This document shows, piece after piece, positions 1 through 8,110 of a DNA stretch of 64,000 nt. The notes below the pieces were generated by a model. The model was not told the origin of the DNA and did no database searches. It was given only the letters and a program-made list of their open reading frames with translations. Location of the stretch: positions 1 through 64,000 of the forward strand of contig JBNGDP010000005.1 in NCBI GenBank assembly GCA_049975345.1, in the 5' to 3' direction. Source of the DNA: Oceanipulchritudo sp049975345. Lineage in GTDB: Bacteria; Verrucomicrobiota; Verrucomicrobiia; Opitutales; Oceanipulchritudinaceae. Both the position numbers and the translations under genes were made by a program. How positions within the stretch are numbered: position 1 is the stretch's first letter; every line of letters begins with the position of its first letter.

Positions 1-349
1 GGGAGCAGGGCTGGGTGATGGATACAATCCCAGGTGAGGGCTGAAAGCCCGGCCCGATCCCTTTCACAAGAATTCCTGCTGAGGGCGTGGCAGCGGACCT
101 TCAGCCCTTCGTTTACCACCGCCTTTAACAAGGATTGATCCAGGATGCCCGCCGGCGCGCCCCGTGGTTCCACAATTTTCCGGGAAGAACCGTTTTTTTT
201 AAAACGAGGAGAATCAAATCAGGTCCACATCGTAGTTTTGGAAGAATGGATCCACGGTGGCGATGCGGTTGCGCTGGCCGGCGAACCCCGGATCTATCCG
301 GTCGTCGAGGCGATGATTCACGCCCTCGACAAGGTGTGAGCGGGGGGAT
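1..349. other. No confident gene; possible remnant
   Basis: No gene can be supported here. A 64-codon plus-strand reading frame (145-339) starts with ATG. Its second half reads like protein (segments such as VHIVVLEEWIHGG and IYPVVEAMIHALDKV), but it matches no family I recognise and lacks a clear ribosome binding site. It may be the decayed end of a larger gene. The first 130 bases are hairpin-rich intergenic sequence. Confidence 0.25.
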
Positions 350-1579
350 TCAGAGGGCCCACCATGGGATGGCGGTGATGTTTTCGGTCAGTTGGGCGGG
401 GCGGGGGCAGCGGCAGACCAGGAGTCCATGGCTCGCGTGCCCCGGGTGGTCGGCGAGGAAGGTCTTCAAATGGCGTGCATCTTTGGGATCGGGGTTCTGT
501 GTCCATTTGACCTCGATTGGCGTGAGGCGGCCCTCAAATTCCAGAATGTAGTCGATTTCCATCCCATCGCGGGTGCGGAAATAGCTGAGCGAGCCCCGAT
601 TGGCATAGCCGATGCGCCGGAGCAGTTCCAGTCCCACCCATTGTTCCATGCAGCTCCCCGGATTGGCCAGCACCGTATCCGGGCAGGGGCGGAGGCCGGC
701 CGCAGCGTGGCGGACCCCAAGATCGAAGAAAGTAAACCGGGCGTGGCCGAGCAGGTTTTTGCGGGGACTTTGGGTAAACGCGGGTATGCGGAACCCGACA
801 AACATGTCTTCCAACAATTGATAGTGCGACTTGACGGTCGGTTGACTCAAACCGGTTTCGCGCGAAATTTTTGCATAGTTTAGGGACTGTCCAGATTCCA
901 TCGCAGCCAGCTTGAGGAAATTCAGGAAAGCCCCCCAGTCTTTCACATAGCCCTCGCGGCGGATTTCCTCCTCTAGGTAAATGGTGGCGTAGGAGCGCAG
1001 GAGTGACTCCCGGATTTCACCGGGGGCGAGGAGGATGCCGGGCAAGTCTCCAAACGCCAGTCGATCCACCAAATCGTCCCGCGGCTGGAGGGAGGGTTCA
1101 AAGCCATCCATAGGCAGGATCCCCACGCGGGGAACGAAACCGCCGGGACCTGGACGCTCCGCCAACATCAGGGGATGCAATCGGTGCAGCAGGCTGCGCC
1201 CCGGAAGCAGGTTGGCCCCCGTCCCCCGCAATCTCCGGGCCGAACTGCCGCACAGGACAAATCGGAAGCGCTCCGGTTGCCGGTCGTGCAACACTTGAAT
1301 GGCATCGAAAACTGCAGGCACCAACTGTGCTTCATCGACATAGACGGTTTGTCGGCCCCGGTCCATCGGCAGGGCCTCACATTCCCGTCGGAACAGGCCT
1401 GGCTGGGCCAGCATCCGGTTGCGCTCCTCGGGGTCGGCAAAATGATAGCTCAGATCCGGACGCAGAAGACTGTTGAGCAGGGTCGTCTTGCCGGTTTGAC
1501 GGGCCCCGAAAAGGATATGGACGTAGGGGTGCCCAAGCTGTTGCTCCAGTTTATCAGTCAGGAAGCGCGCGATCTTCAT
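350..1579 (-). CDS. AAA ATPase with DUF4143 domain
   Basis: Predicted cytoplasmic P-loop ATPase of the AAA_14 plus DUF4143 class, about 409 residues, the usual length. Walker A is GARQTGKTT near residues 25-33. Walker B is TVYVDEAQ near residue 100. The C-terminal half carries a winged-helix-like segment (LNYAKISRETGLSQPTVKSHY), typical of DUF4143, and a nuclease-like end. The ATG at 1579 is preferred over an upstream TTG because the family starts a few residues before the P-loop. The biochemical role of these proteins is poorly defined; they are common in accessory regions beside toxin-antitoxin genes, as here. A second member lies at 9302-10528 and is clearly diverged, so it is not a recent duplicate. 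A short AT-rich stretch upstream probably contains the promoter. Confidence 0.88.
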   Translation of the reverse strand: MKIARFLTDKLEQQLGHPYVHILFGARQTGKTTLLNSLLRPDLSYHFADPEERNRMLAQPGLFRRECEALPMDRGRQTVYVDEAQLVPAVFDAIQVLHDRQPERFRFVLCGSSARRLRGTGANLLPGRSLLHRLHPLMLAERPGPGGFVPRVGILPMDGFEPSLQPRDDLVDRLAFGDLPGILLAPGEIRESLLRSYATIYLEEEIRREGYVKDWGAFLNFLKLAAMESGQSLNYAKISRETGLSQPTVKSHYQLLEDMFVGFRIPAFTQSPRKNLLGHARFTFFDLGVRHAAAGLRPCPDTVLANPGSCMEQWVGLELLRRIGYANRGSLSYFRTRDGMEIDYILEFEGRLTPIEVKWTQNPDPKDARHLKTFLADHPGHASHGLLVCRCPRPAQLTENITAIPWWAL

Positions 1580-1603
1580 CTGAAACTTTACTAATGCAGA
1601 CAA

Positions 1604-1832
1604 AAAGTAAATTCAAGTGTTTTATTTGTTGAATAATGGGTCCCTCTTTCAAAATGAACTGCATAAATGACATTGTCTCACACGGAGCTCGCGGAGCAGC
1701 AAGGACGTATCCACGAACACGTTCATAGGCGCCGCCTGTCCTCCAGGAGCCAGTCTTCAGCTGGGCTCGGTGGCCGGGGGCTGGTCAACGATAACTATAA
1801 TTCCCCATTGGCGGGGTGGTGCCGGGGGGGTG
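1604..1832. other. Intergenic stretch containing a toxin-antitoxin scar
   Basis: This stretch is AT-rich at its left end (about 1580-1670), where the ATPase promoter probably lies. From about 1712 onward it contains the vapBC junction remnant annotated separately. Nothing else is recognisable. Confidence 0.5.
1712..1790 (-). pseudogene. Scar of a Phd-VapC toxin-antitoxin junction
   Basis: About 75 bp match the junction between the antitoxin and PIN toxin at 6894-6897. On the minus strand the antitoxin end reads PAEDWLLEDRRRL and stops in a TGA overlapping the toxin ATG at 1726. The intact pair reads PAEDWLREDRGRR. The toxin start reads MNVFVDTSLLLRE and then loses all similarity. Only the last roughly 20 antitoxin codons and the first roughly 13 toxin codons remain, so this is the relic of a fourth module. 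Confidence 0.85.
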
Positions 1833-2288
1833 TTATGCGGGCATGCGGAGCAGGGACAGGTGCAGTCCGCGGGATTCGAAGATTGTGAAATCCTTGTCCA
1901 AGCTGACCAAGCGGAGCTTGCCGCTGATGGCAAAGGCCGCCAGATACGCATCCATCCATACCTTTGGGGAGGCTGTGTCCCGGGCAGCCAGCTGGTGCCA
2001 CAGCGCGGCTGTCCCTGATGGTTCATCAATTTCGGTGATCTCCGGGCGCGCGAGCAGCATCTGTAATTCCACCAGCGCGGCGGCGTTGGTCATATGTTCC
2101 GCGTCGTAGTGCCGCAGCAGTTGCGGAGTTGTAATCAGGCGCAGGAAACTGATCTGTGTCGCCCGGCAAAAGACAGCGGGTTGAGCCGCCGTCGCAGCCG
2201 CCGTTGCGGCTTGGGCCGACGCGTGGAAGGGGTGCTGGGGAAACACCGCTGCCACCCAGGCGCTCGCATCAAAGAGGGACGCCGGCAC
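1833..2288 (-). CDS. PIN-domain toxin, VapC family
   Basis: A 151-residue PIN-domain protein, predicted Mg-dependent ribonuclease toxin of a type II toxin-antitoxin pair. The N-terminal FDASAWVAAVF supplies the first acidic residue of the PIN active site (Asp7). The DAYLAAFA segment supplies a central acidic residue, and the KLRLVSLDKDF segment carries the late acidic residues. The size is normal for VapC. Its start lies 20 bp inside the end of the ribbon-helix-helix antitoxin gene at 2269-2577, so the two are co-transcribed and probably translationally coupled. The RNA target cannot be read from the sequence. Confidence 0.85.
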   Translation of the reverse strand: MPASLFDASAWVAAVFPQHPFHASAQAATAAATAAQPAVFCRATQISFLRLITTPQLLRHYDAEHMTNAAALVELQMLLARPEITEIDEPSGTAALWHQLAARDTASPKVWMDAYLAAFAISGKLRLVSLDKDFTIFESRGLHLSLLRMPA

Positions 2289-2577
2289 GTTGGCTGTCCT
2301 CCTGCAGCAGAGCTTGCTGCTCCATGGCGATCAGTTCCTCTGCTGTCATCCGGTTGGCGGATGCGTTCGGGCCGCAGCGGATGACCGGAAACCCTCTCTG
2401 GTTCAGCAGGATGTGCTCCGAAACCGCGGATTCGGCGGCTGGCGCCGGCGGGGGCGCGGCACTCAGGCTTTGGCGGAGAAGATCCGCGACCAGGCGCTTG
2501 AGGGGCCTGCCTTCCTCCACGGCGCGGATCTTGATGCGCTTTACCAGGTCATCGGGCAAATCCAAAGTGGTCTTCAT
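2269..2577 (-). CDS. Ribbon-helix-helix antitoxin of VapC partner
   Basis: A 102-residue protein whose N-terminus (MKTTLDLPDDLVKRIKIRAVEEG) has the beta-strand/helix/helix pattern of ribbon-helix-helix DNA-binding antitoxins. It would bind its own operator and neutralise the PIN toxin, whose gene overlaps its 3' end by 20 bp. The ATG at 2577 is chosen because MKTTLDL matches the usual start of the fold; an in-frame start six codons earlier exists. The C-terminal part, about residues 45-102, is the presumed toxin-binding tail and ends in a Pro-rich region. Confidence 0.82.
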   Translation of the reverse strand: MKTTLDLPDDLVKRIKIRAVEEGRPLKRLVADLLRQSLSAAPPPAPAAESAVSEHILLNQRGFPVIRCGPNASANRMTAEELIAMEQQALLQEDSQRAGVPL

Positions 2578-2643
2578 TGGGCCAGTATCCCGCAAAACCA
2601 GTAAACCGTCAAGCTGGTATTGGCTTGGGGATGAAGGGACCTC

Positions 2644-3231
2644 TCAGGCGAGTTGGTGAAAGGCCTCGCGGGTGATTTGGTAGAGGAGGGGCTGACCATT
2701 GAGGAAGCGGCGGCATTCCTCGACCATGAAGTGGCCCATGCGGCCGCATTCGGCACCGATGGAACCGGCGACATGGGGGGTGATGAAGACGTTTTCCAGA
2801 TCGTAGAGGGGGGATTCGGGGGCGGGCGGCTCGGGATCGGTGACGTCGAGCAGGGCGGTGAGGTCGGGGCGCTCGCGGAGCACGGCGGCGAGGTCGGCCT
2901 CATGGATGAGGCCGCCGCGGGCGGTGTTGATGAGGGTCGCCCCGAGGGGCATCCGGCGCAGCAGGGCGGCGTCGATCAGGCCGTTGGTTTCGGGCTTGAG
3001 GGGGCTGTGCAGGGAGACCACGCGGGCCTCGGCGAAGCAGGTGGCGAGGTCGGTCAGGCGGACGCCGAGCTCCGCCGCCAGGCCGGGTGGGCAGAAGGGA
3101 TCGCAGGCGAGGACCTCGACGTCGTAGGCCTGCAGCATGCGGGCGACGCGCTGGCCAATCTGGCCCAGGGAAATGAGCGCGACTTGGGTGCCGAAGGCGC
3201 CGCCGTCATTGAAGCCCTCCGGCCAGTCGAA
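2644..3231 (-). CDS. D-isomer 2-hydroxyacid dehydrogenase, C-terminal part
   Basis: About 195 codons of the NAD-binding half of a D-2-hydroxyacid dehydrogenase (SerA/glyoxylate reductase superfamily). The 5' end is lost in the scaffold gap at 3232-3331. The dinucleotide motif reads SLGQIGQRVA, with Ser replacing the first Gly of the usual GxGxxG. The catalytic Arg is in NTARGG and the catalytic His in ITPHVAG. It would oxidise or reduce a 2-hydroxy/2-keto acid in the cytoplasm. It follows two exported-protein genes on the same strand (4186-5235 and 3332-4147), so it may belong to one operon under the LacI gene at 5387. The substrate is unknown. The real gene is about 100 or more codons longer. 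Confidence 0.85.
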   Translation of the reverse strand, partial: FDWPEGFNDGGAFGTQVALISLGQIGQRVARMLQAYDVEVLACDPFCPPGLAAELGVRLTDLATCFAEARVVSLHSPLKPETNGLIDAALLRRMPLGATLINTARGGLIHEADLAAVLRERPDLTALLDVTDPEPPAPESPLYDLENVFITPHVAGSIGAECGRMGHFMVEECRRFLNGQPLLYQITREAFHQLA

Positions 3232-3331
3232 NNNNNNNNNNNNNNNNNNNNNNNNNNNNNNNNNNNNNNNNNNNNNNNNNNNNNNNNNNNNNNNNNNNNN
3301 NNNNNNNNNNNNNNNNNNNNNNNNNNNNNNN
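3232..3331. other. Assembly gap (100 N)
   Basis: Exactly 100 Ns, the conventional length for a scaffold gap of unknown size. It removes the end of the PEP-CTERM gene and the start of the hydroxyacid dehydrogenase gene. The apparent reading frames that run through the Ns are not real fusions. Confidence 0.98.
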
Positions 3332-4147
3332 GAAGCCCGCAAGCAGCGCGTAGGTCGAGGGCTCGGGGACCGCGGTGACTTGAAGGCCGCCGAGGCGGTA
3401 TTCACGCTGCACGGTGTCGCTGGTGGAATATTCGTAAACCATTCCGACGCCGGTGATCGCGGAGAAGGCGACGGATCCGGCGGTGCCGTAGTCAGCGAAG
3501 TTGGTGCTGAGGAGGGCGGCACCGGTGCCGAGGTTGTACCAGGTCTCGGCTCCGAAATCGGTGATGTCCAGAGAACCCGAGACACCCGTGAAGGCGGTGT
3601 TGGAGACGTAGTAGTTGCCGCTGTCGCGGACAACCGCACGCACGGTGGCGGTCACGTTAGTTCCATTGGAACCGGATTGAATTACTCCGAGGTTGTAGGA
3701 ATCAAGGCCGGTGACACCGGAGGTGGAGGTCAGCCAGTTGGAGGATTCGACAACGAGCGCGGAGCGCACGAAGAGGGCGTTGCCATCGGCATCAAAGCGG
3801 TTGAGAATCGCATTGTTGACGCCCGTGGTGGCATTACGGAGGGTGCGGAGTTGCACGGTGGTTGGCAGCACGGTGGTGGAGGCATAGGTGCCGGTTGCGC
3901 CGCCGATAAAGAGGGGCACGGTGCCGGCGGGCGTGGTGCCCACACCGAGAACGGACGTGGCACTGAATCCGGTATCGAAGGTGGATTCCGTTGCGCCGAC
4001 GGTCCAGCCGCCGGTCGGTGTTCCGTTGAAGAATGTGCTTTCACTGCCGTTATCGGCAAGGGTGTAGTCGACGATGACTGCAGCCTGTGCCGGAGCGGCG
4101 AGGGCGAGACCCGCGAGGGTCGTGAGGAGGAGGTGTCTCTTTTTCAT
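3332..4147 (-). CDS. PEP-CTERM exported protein, 3' end lost in gap
   Basis: About 272 codons. The N-terminal signal peptide is MKKRHLLLTTLAGLALAAPAQAA. The body is rich in Gly, Ser, Thr and beta strands. The sequence then reaches VPEPSTYALLAGF, the start of a PEP-CTERM sorting signal, where the scaffold gap begins; the hydrophobic helix and basic end are missing. PEP-CTERM proteins are processed by an exosortase and displayed at or released from the outer surface; no exosortase lies in this window. The ATG at 4147 is used because it opens the signal peptide. The gene lies 38 bp downstream of the exported-protein gene at 4186-5235. No catalytic motif is visible; a glycan-binding or surface role is only a guess. 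Confidence 0.85.
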
Positions 4148-4185
4148 AGTCAATTTGGATGAGGATGGATCGCTTCAGGTCGGGC

Positions 4186-5235
4186 TCAGTTGGCCTCGAC
4201 CTTGTAGAAGACTCTTTCGCCGGTGGCGGGGGTGCCGCCCGGGTCGGTGAGGGTAAGGGGGCTGCCGTCGCCGGTGCCGGACGAGCCGGACTCGCCGACC
4301 GGGTTGAAGGTGGCCATGTCGTCGGTGGAGACCAGCAGTTGGTAGTTCAGGCCGTCCACTGTGTCGAAGGTCAGTTCAACGTCCGGGCCGGCGATCGCCA
4401 CGGCCACGCCGACAGGAGCCACCGGGACCGGCCCGCCAGAGGAGGCCGTTATCGTCCAATTGTCGATCACGGTGCGGGCACCACTACCAGAGCCGCGTAC
4501 AGTCGCGAATTGCAGATAGAGGTAGCCGCCGTTGGCCACCGAGGCGTTGATGGTGCCGGAAAGATCGCTCTCGATAAAGGCCGCTATGCCGCCGGTGTTG
4601 GTGGTGGTGTAGCTGTCGATGCTGCTGAAGTTGACGTTGTCCGTCGACCACAGGATGGAGGCGGTGGCGTTATCCGCATCGTCGTCGGCATACCATGTGT
4701 CCAGGCTGAAGGACCACTGGTCAATCGCGGATCCGCTGATGTTGTGTACTCGAAGTGTCAGTGTGTAGTCGCGGAATGGCCGGCCGTTGTTCCCGATATC
4801 CAAGGCAATGTCTCCGGCGGATCCCAGCCCGAGGGTGCTCAAATCTGGCGCGGAGACTGCGTTGATGGTGTTCAGCGCATCCACGAGATCAGAATCGTTG
4901 TTGTAATCGCCGAACTGGGTGCGGAGGCCCACGCCCATGCCCAGGTCCAGATTGTCGGTCCCCCACGACCAAGCGTCGGCGGACATGCCCCAGTCGCCAG
5001 TGTTCCAGCTGGTATCCCAGGCGCTGTTGTCATTCTCAATCAGGCTGCGCCGGTTTCCAGTGGAGTATTTGTACACATTGTCACCGATGGAGGTGTCGGG
5101 GTTGCCATCGAATCCAACGTTCGACTGGAAGTCGATGGTCGTCGACTGGTTACCGGAAGTGATAACGAGTTGCGCCTGCAGGCCGGTTGTGATGACCGCA
5201 ATGGCTGCGAGAGGGAGAAGGTGCTGGGATTTCAT
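4186..5235 (-). CDS. Exported beta-rich protein with shared 78-residue tail
   Basis: A 349-residue protein of unrecognised family. The N-terminus MKSQHLLPLAAIAVITTGLQAQ is a signal peptide. The body looks like an all-beta, jelly-roll-type domain, with phrases such as DYTLTLRVHNISGSAIDQWSF and a VIDNWTITAS strand before the tail. Residues 272-349 form a tail (VAPVGVAVAIAG to FYKVEAN) about 76 percent identical to the tail of the protein at 41796-42776, although the bodies differ. The ATG at 5235 has an AGGAAG ribosome binding site. The gene is divergent from the LacI gene at 5387 and heads a presumed operon with the PEP-CTERM gene. A surface binding role is possible but unproven. Confidence 0.8.
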   Translation of the reverse strand: MKSQHLLPLAAIAVITTGLQAQLVITSGNQSTTIDFQSNVGFDGNPDTSIGDNVYKYSTGNRRSLIENDNSAWDTSWNTGDWGMSADAWSWGTDNLDLGMGVGLRTQFGDYNNDSDLVDALNTINAVSAPDLSTLGLGSAGDIALDIGNNGRPFRDYTLTLRVHNISGSAIDQWSFSLDTWYADDDADNATASILWSTDNVNFSSIDSYTTTNTGGIAAFIESDLSGTINASVANGGYLYLQFATVRGSGSGARTVIDNWTITASSGGPVPVAPVGVAVAIAGPDVELTFDTVDGLNYQLLVSTDDMATFNPVGESGSSGTGDGSPLTLTDPGGTPATGERVFYKVEAN

Positions 5236-5320
5236 GGAGTGCTTCCTATGTGGGTGGTTGAAAAGATCGTCTCTGATACGATGGCATGAGCCTCCTTCAG
5301 CCAATTCGGCAAAACAACCC

Positions 5321-5350
5321 CGCCAAATTCGAACCTGATCGATTTTGGCG
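5321..5350. promoter_or_regulatory. Imperfect inverted repeat between divergent genes
   Basis: Two 12-bp arms, CGCCAAATTCGA and TCGATTTTGGCG, match as an inverted repeat at 11 of 12 positions around a 6-bp spacer. They lie 36 bp upstream of the lacI start at 5387 and 86 bp upstream of the exported-protein gene start at 5235. A regulator binding site for this divergent pair is the likely role; a transcript hairpin is the alternative. Confidence 0.5.
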
Positions 5351-5386
5351 TTTACAGCGCTGGTGGCGTGTGCCAGGGTGGGGTGG

Positions 5387-6418
5387 ATGGACCCCCGACC
5401 TGCAGCACCACAGGCATCCGGCGTCACGCTGGCGGACGTGGCGGCGGCGGCCGGGGTGGCGCGATCGACGGCGTCGCTGGCCTTGCGGGATGACGCGCGG
5501 GTGAAGGCGGCGACGAAGGCGCGGGTGCGGGCGGAGGCGGAGGCCTTGGGGTACATCCGCGACCCGGCGCTGAGCCGGCTGGCGCATTACCGATGGGAAG
5601 GGAAGCAGCGGGTGCGGGAGACGCTGGTGTATTTGACCCATTATCCGGACCGGCGGGAGCGTTATCCCTGGATTTATCCGGCAGCGGAGGAAGAATCCGG
5701 CATGCTGGGCTATGCGCTGGAGCCGGTTGAGCTGGGGGATTATCCGTCGGCGCGGCGGTTGGGGGACATGCTCTGGCACCGCAGCGTGCGGGGGATCCTG
5801 CTGGCGCCGATCCTGTCGGGCCGGGCGATTCCGGGTCTGGGCTGGGATCGGTTTTCGGTAGTTGCCTTCGAGGAAGGGCATGCGGAGATCCCCTTTCACT
5901 CGGTGCGGCCGAATTACCGGACGGCGGTGCGGATATGCTGGGAGCGGGTTGTGGCGGCGGGGGCGCGGCGACCGGGCCTGGCGCTGCTGCACGAGGAGCA
6001 GAGTCCGAAGATCGCGACCATCGGGGGCGAGTTTCTTTTTCTTCAGGAGCGCAACCTGGCGACAAAGCGGCGCCTGCCGATTCTGCATGGCACCCTCGAC
6101 GAGAAGGAAGACCTGCCGGAACGCCTGGGGCAGTGGATCGAGACGCACCAGCCGGATGCCATCCTTGGGATCAATGATGCGGTTTACTGGGCGCTGCACG
6201 ATCTCGGCTGGTTTGGGGATAAAGCACCCTCCGCCTACGCCTCGCTGCTGTGCGGTGAAGTGGAGGACAACCCGGCCATTCCCGGCACCCGCTTTGCCCG
6301 GCACCTGCTGGGCGAGACGGCGGTGCGCCTGCTGGACGGCCTTGTCCAGCGCGGCGAGCGGGGCCTGCCGGCGTATCCCTTGCGACACCTGATTCCGCCG
6401 CAGTGGGCTGCTGGATGA
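5387..6418 (+). CDS. LacI-family transcriptional regulator
   Basis: A 343-residue LacI/GalR-type regulator. The N-terminal helix-turn-helix is VTLADVAAAAGVARSTAS (about residues 13-30), followed by the hinge and YIRDPALSRLAHYR, a variant seen in Verrucomicrobia-like LacI proteins. The rest is a periplasmic-binding-protein-like sugar sensor domain. The start at 5387 is chosen so that the protein begins a few residues before the helix-turn-helix. The gene is divergent from the exported-protein gene at 5235 and probably controls it and the genes behind it. The effector is unknown, presumably a sugar or oligosaccharide. A small hairpin (6411-6426) overlaps the stop codon. Confidence 0.9.
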   Translation: MDPRPAAPQASGVTLADVAAAAGVARSTASLALRDDARVKAATKARVRAEAEALGYIRDPALSRLAHYRWEGKQRVRETLVYLTHYPDRRERYPWIYPAAEEESGMLGYALEPVELGDYPSARRLGDMLWHRSVRGILLAPILSGRAIPGLGWDRFSVVAFEEGHAEIPFHSVRPNYRTAVRICWERVVAAGARRPGLALLHEEQSPKIATIGGEFLFLQERNLATKRRLPILHGTLDEKEDLPERLGQWIETHQPDAILGINDAVYWALHDLGWFGDKAPSAYASLLCGEVEDNPAIPGTRFARHLLGETAVRLLDGLVQRGERGLPAYPLRHLIPPQWAAG

Positions 6419-6426
6419 GTATCCAG
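6411..6426 (+). terminator. Weak hairpin at the lacI stop codon
   Basis: CTGGAT and ATCCAG form a 6-bp stem with a 4-nt loop exactly over the end of the regulator gene. There is no clear U-tract, so termination is possible but not certain. Confidence 0.3.
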
Positions 6427-6480
6427 TTCTGAGTGCCCCGTTTCCAGTCCAGAGTTTGGAGTGGTGGCGAGGTGGTGTTT

Positions 6481-6897
6481 TCAATGAGGCAGCACGGGGA
6501 CCCCACAGGCGAGCGCGGAGCGGGCCAGCTGAAGGTCATGGGTCAGGAGCGTGATTTCATGGCCTGTTGCCTGCTGTACCAGGAGCAGCGTGGCAAGGTG
6601 GATCGCATCAAGGGTTCCAATCACGGTGGGAAACGGCTGTTCAGCCCGGGCCAGAACCTTTTCGCCGACCGGCACACGATGGCAGGTTCGGAAAAAGCTT
6701 ACAAAATCCAGTCCGAGCTGCACCCGGTCCGCGTCCGTGATTTCACCCTGCAGACGCAGGCGGTCAATCGTCCGGTAAAACTCGGTGCGTATCAAGTCGC
6801 TGACGAAGGCCTGTTCCCATTGGCCCCAGCAATCCACCACGTCGGCCTGGCCCAGCAGGCACCTGAGCACCACGGATGTGTCCACGAACACGTTCAT
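6481..6897 (-). CDS. PIN-domain toxin, VapC family
   Basis: A 138-residue PIN-domain protein, predicted ribonuclease toxin. MNVFVDTSVVLRCLLG gives the first acidic residue (Asp6). Glu39 in IRTEFYRT and the LDAIHLATLL segment provide central acidic positions. LLTHDLQLARSA carries the last aspartate. Its ATG overlaps the antitoxin stop codon (ATGA at 6894-6897), the classical toxin-antitoxin arrangement, so translation is coupled. The scar at 1712-1790 is a relic of a close homologue. Confidence 0.9.
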   Translation of the reverse strand: MNVFVDTSVVLRCLLGQADVVDCWGQWEQAFVSDLIRTEFYRTIDRLRLQGEITDADRVQLGLDFVSFFRTCHRVPVGEKVLARAEQPFPTVIGTLDAIHLATLLLVQQATGHEITLLTHDLQLARSALACGVPVLPH

Positions 6898-7145
6898 CGG
6901 CGCCCCCTGTCTTCCCGGAGCCAGTCCTCAGCTGGGCTCGGCGGCCGGTTCGCCGGACGGATGCGCTTCAGGTCTGAAACCGGCCGCTCCGGCTTGCGGA
7001 TGCCCAGGTCGAGCCCCTCGCGCACCGGCGACAGCTCCGCCACGGGACGGCCGTGCGAGGTCACGTAGACGCTGCCGCCCTCCCTCACCTGCGCAAGGTA
7101 GCTGCTCAGCTTCGCCTTTAACTCGGCTGTGCTCACATGTTTCAT
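6894..7145 (-). CDS. Phd/YefM-type antitoxin
   Basis: An 83-residue antitoxin. MKHVSTAELKAKLSSYLAQV followed by VYVTSHGRPVAELSPV is the typical N-terminal dimerisation and DNA-binding fold of Phd/YefM proteins. The C-terminal PAEDWLREDRGRR is the likely toxin-neutralising tail. The ATG at 7145 is preferred over one ten codons upstream because it starts the fold and lies inside a perfect palindrome (7144-7162), the probable autoregulatory operator. The stop codon overlaps the toxin start. Confidence 0.9.
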   Translation of the reverse strand: MKHVSTAELKAKLSSYLAQVREGGSVYVTSHGRPVAELSPVREGLDLGIRKPERPVSDLKRIRPANRPPSPAEDWLREDRGRR

Positions 7146-7162
7146 GACTACACAGTAGTCAT
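7144..7162. promoter_or_regulatory. Operator palindrome of the Phd-VapC module
   Basis: ATGACTAC-ACA-GTAGTCAT is a perfect 8-bp inverted repeat covering the antitoxin start codon. Phd/YefM antitoxins are known to repress their own promoters by binding palindromes, so this is the likely operator. Confidence 0.6.
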
Positions 7163-7455
7163 AACAGTGACCCATTCAAGGTCAAAGTGACAGGGGACAA
7201 CCTGGCAGCCGGTGGCGGGGTCGGCGCACTCGTCCAGAAGGGTGGTCAAGGTGAAGGGGTGTGAGTGATACTGCTTTCAGTATGGATTGATCAGGTGGAG
7301 CATGGGCGTGGGACCTCCGCTTGCCTGGCCTGAGCCAGTCGAAGGGCGGATGGTCTCCCAAGGCTCTGGCAGCGGCGCGCAAGCGCGCGCGCCACGAAGG
7401 CCCGTTGCAATTGTATCAAACCCTGGTGAAATCGGTGTGAGTCGAGTACCCGCTT
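7163..7455. repeat. Intergenic region with a degenerate dispersed repeat
   Basis: No gene is seen. From about 7308 to 7396 the sequence starts GTGGGACCTCCGCTTGC, contains GGATGGTCTCC and ends GCGCAAGCGCG. This is the framework of the 108-bp unit tandemly repeated at 51951-52274, here carrying an insertion and a decayed right end. It is a member of the same dispersed hairpin-forming family. Confidence 0.55.
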
Positions 7456-7890
7456 TCACCGCCCATTTTCCACTGAAAACGGATTCACCACGGGTATGCC
7501 TTCGTAGATGTGTCCCGGTGACAGGTCTTCGCTGAGGATCTCCTCGCAGTCCAGGCGGACAGCGGCGGCGACAATCAGCGAATCCCACCATGAGAGGCCG
7601 TAGCGGCGTTGGATGGAGTAGGCCTGTGTGATCAGTTGGAAGTCCATTTCAGCCGGCTCCCAGGCATTCAGCGCCTCCAGGTCGCTCCATGCCTCTTCCG
7701 GTGTCAGCCCGGGCTTGAGCTTCTGGGTGGCGTTGACATAGTACTCGCTCATGACCTGGACGGAGAGCCGGCCGCTCCTCGACTCCCAAAGATCGCGCAT
7801 CAATGCCTCGGCAATCGGTTGTTTCCGCTTTTCCGAGCCATCCCTCGCATAAAGGAGGATATTCGTGTCCACAAACCGTCTAGCGCTCAT
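7456..7890 (-). CDS. PIN-domain toxin, VapC family
   Basis: A 144-residue PIN-domain protein. MSARRFVDTNILLYARD supplies the first acidic residue. Central acidic residues are in the VMSEYYVN segment and in YGLSWWDSLIVAAA. The EILSEDLSPGHIYEGIPVVNPF end is typical of this VapC branch. It starts within the 3' end of the antitoxin gene (7880-8110), so the two are translationally coupled. The ATG at 7890 is used; one three codons upstream (7899) is possible. Confidence 0.9.
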   Translation of the reverse strand: MSARRFVDTNILLYARDGSEKRKQPIAEALMRDLWESRSGRLSVQVMSEYYVNATQKLKPGLTPEEAWSDLEALNAWEPAEMDFQLITQAYSIQRRYGLSWWDSLIVAAAVRLDCEEILSEDLSPGHIYEGIPVVNPFSVENGR

Positions 7891-8110
7891 AGATGGCATC
7901 GCGCTTGGGGTAGTTCTGCCTGGCGCCTTTCAGGGGTTTCGCTTTGCGCGAAAAGTAACGGGCCTGCGCCCGCCCATAATTCTGTTCGCTTTGCATCCTG
8001 GCCTTCAAGGTTTCGCCCAGCAGCCGGGAAACGGAGGTGTTGTGCTCGGCCGCCCACACCCGCGCCCAGCGCGCGACCTCCTCTTCCAACGTAATGGTCA
8101 CGTTTTTCAT
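7880..8110 (-). CDS. Ribbon-helix-helix-type antitoxin
   Basis: A 76-residue small basic protein starting MKNVTITLEEEVARWARVWA, with the N-terminal strand and two helices of ribbon-helix-helix antitoxins (SVSRLLGETLKARM forms helix 2). The C-terminus is rich in Arg, Lys and Tyr and would contact the toxin. It overlaps the PIN toxin gene by about 11 bp. A strong promoter ends only 8 nt before its ATG, suggesting a leaderless or nearly leaderless transcript. Confidence 0.85.
   Translation of the reverse strand: MKNVTITLEEEVARWARVWAAEHNTSVSRLLGETLKARMQSEQNYGRAQARYFSRKAKPLKGARQNYPKRDAIYER

Noticed and set aside
2644..4162. Apparent fusion of hydroxyacid dehydrogenase with upstream sequence across the Ns, and plus-strand frames through the gap
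   Set aside because: Frames through 100 Ns are artefacts; the true gap length is unknown, and the PEP-CTERM and dehydrogenase genes are separate genes.
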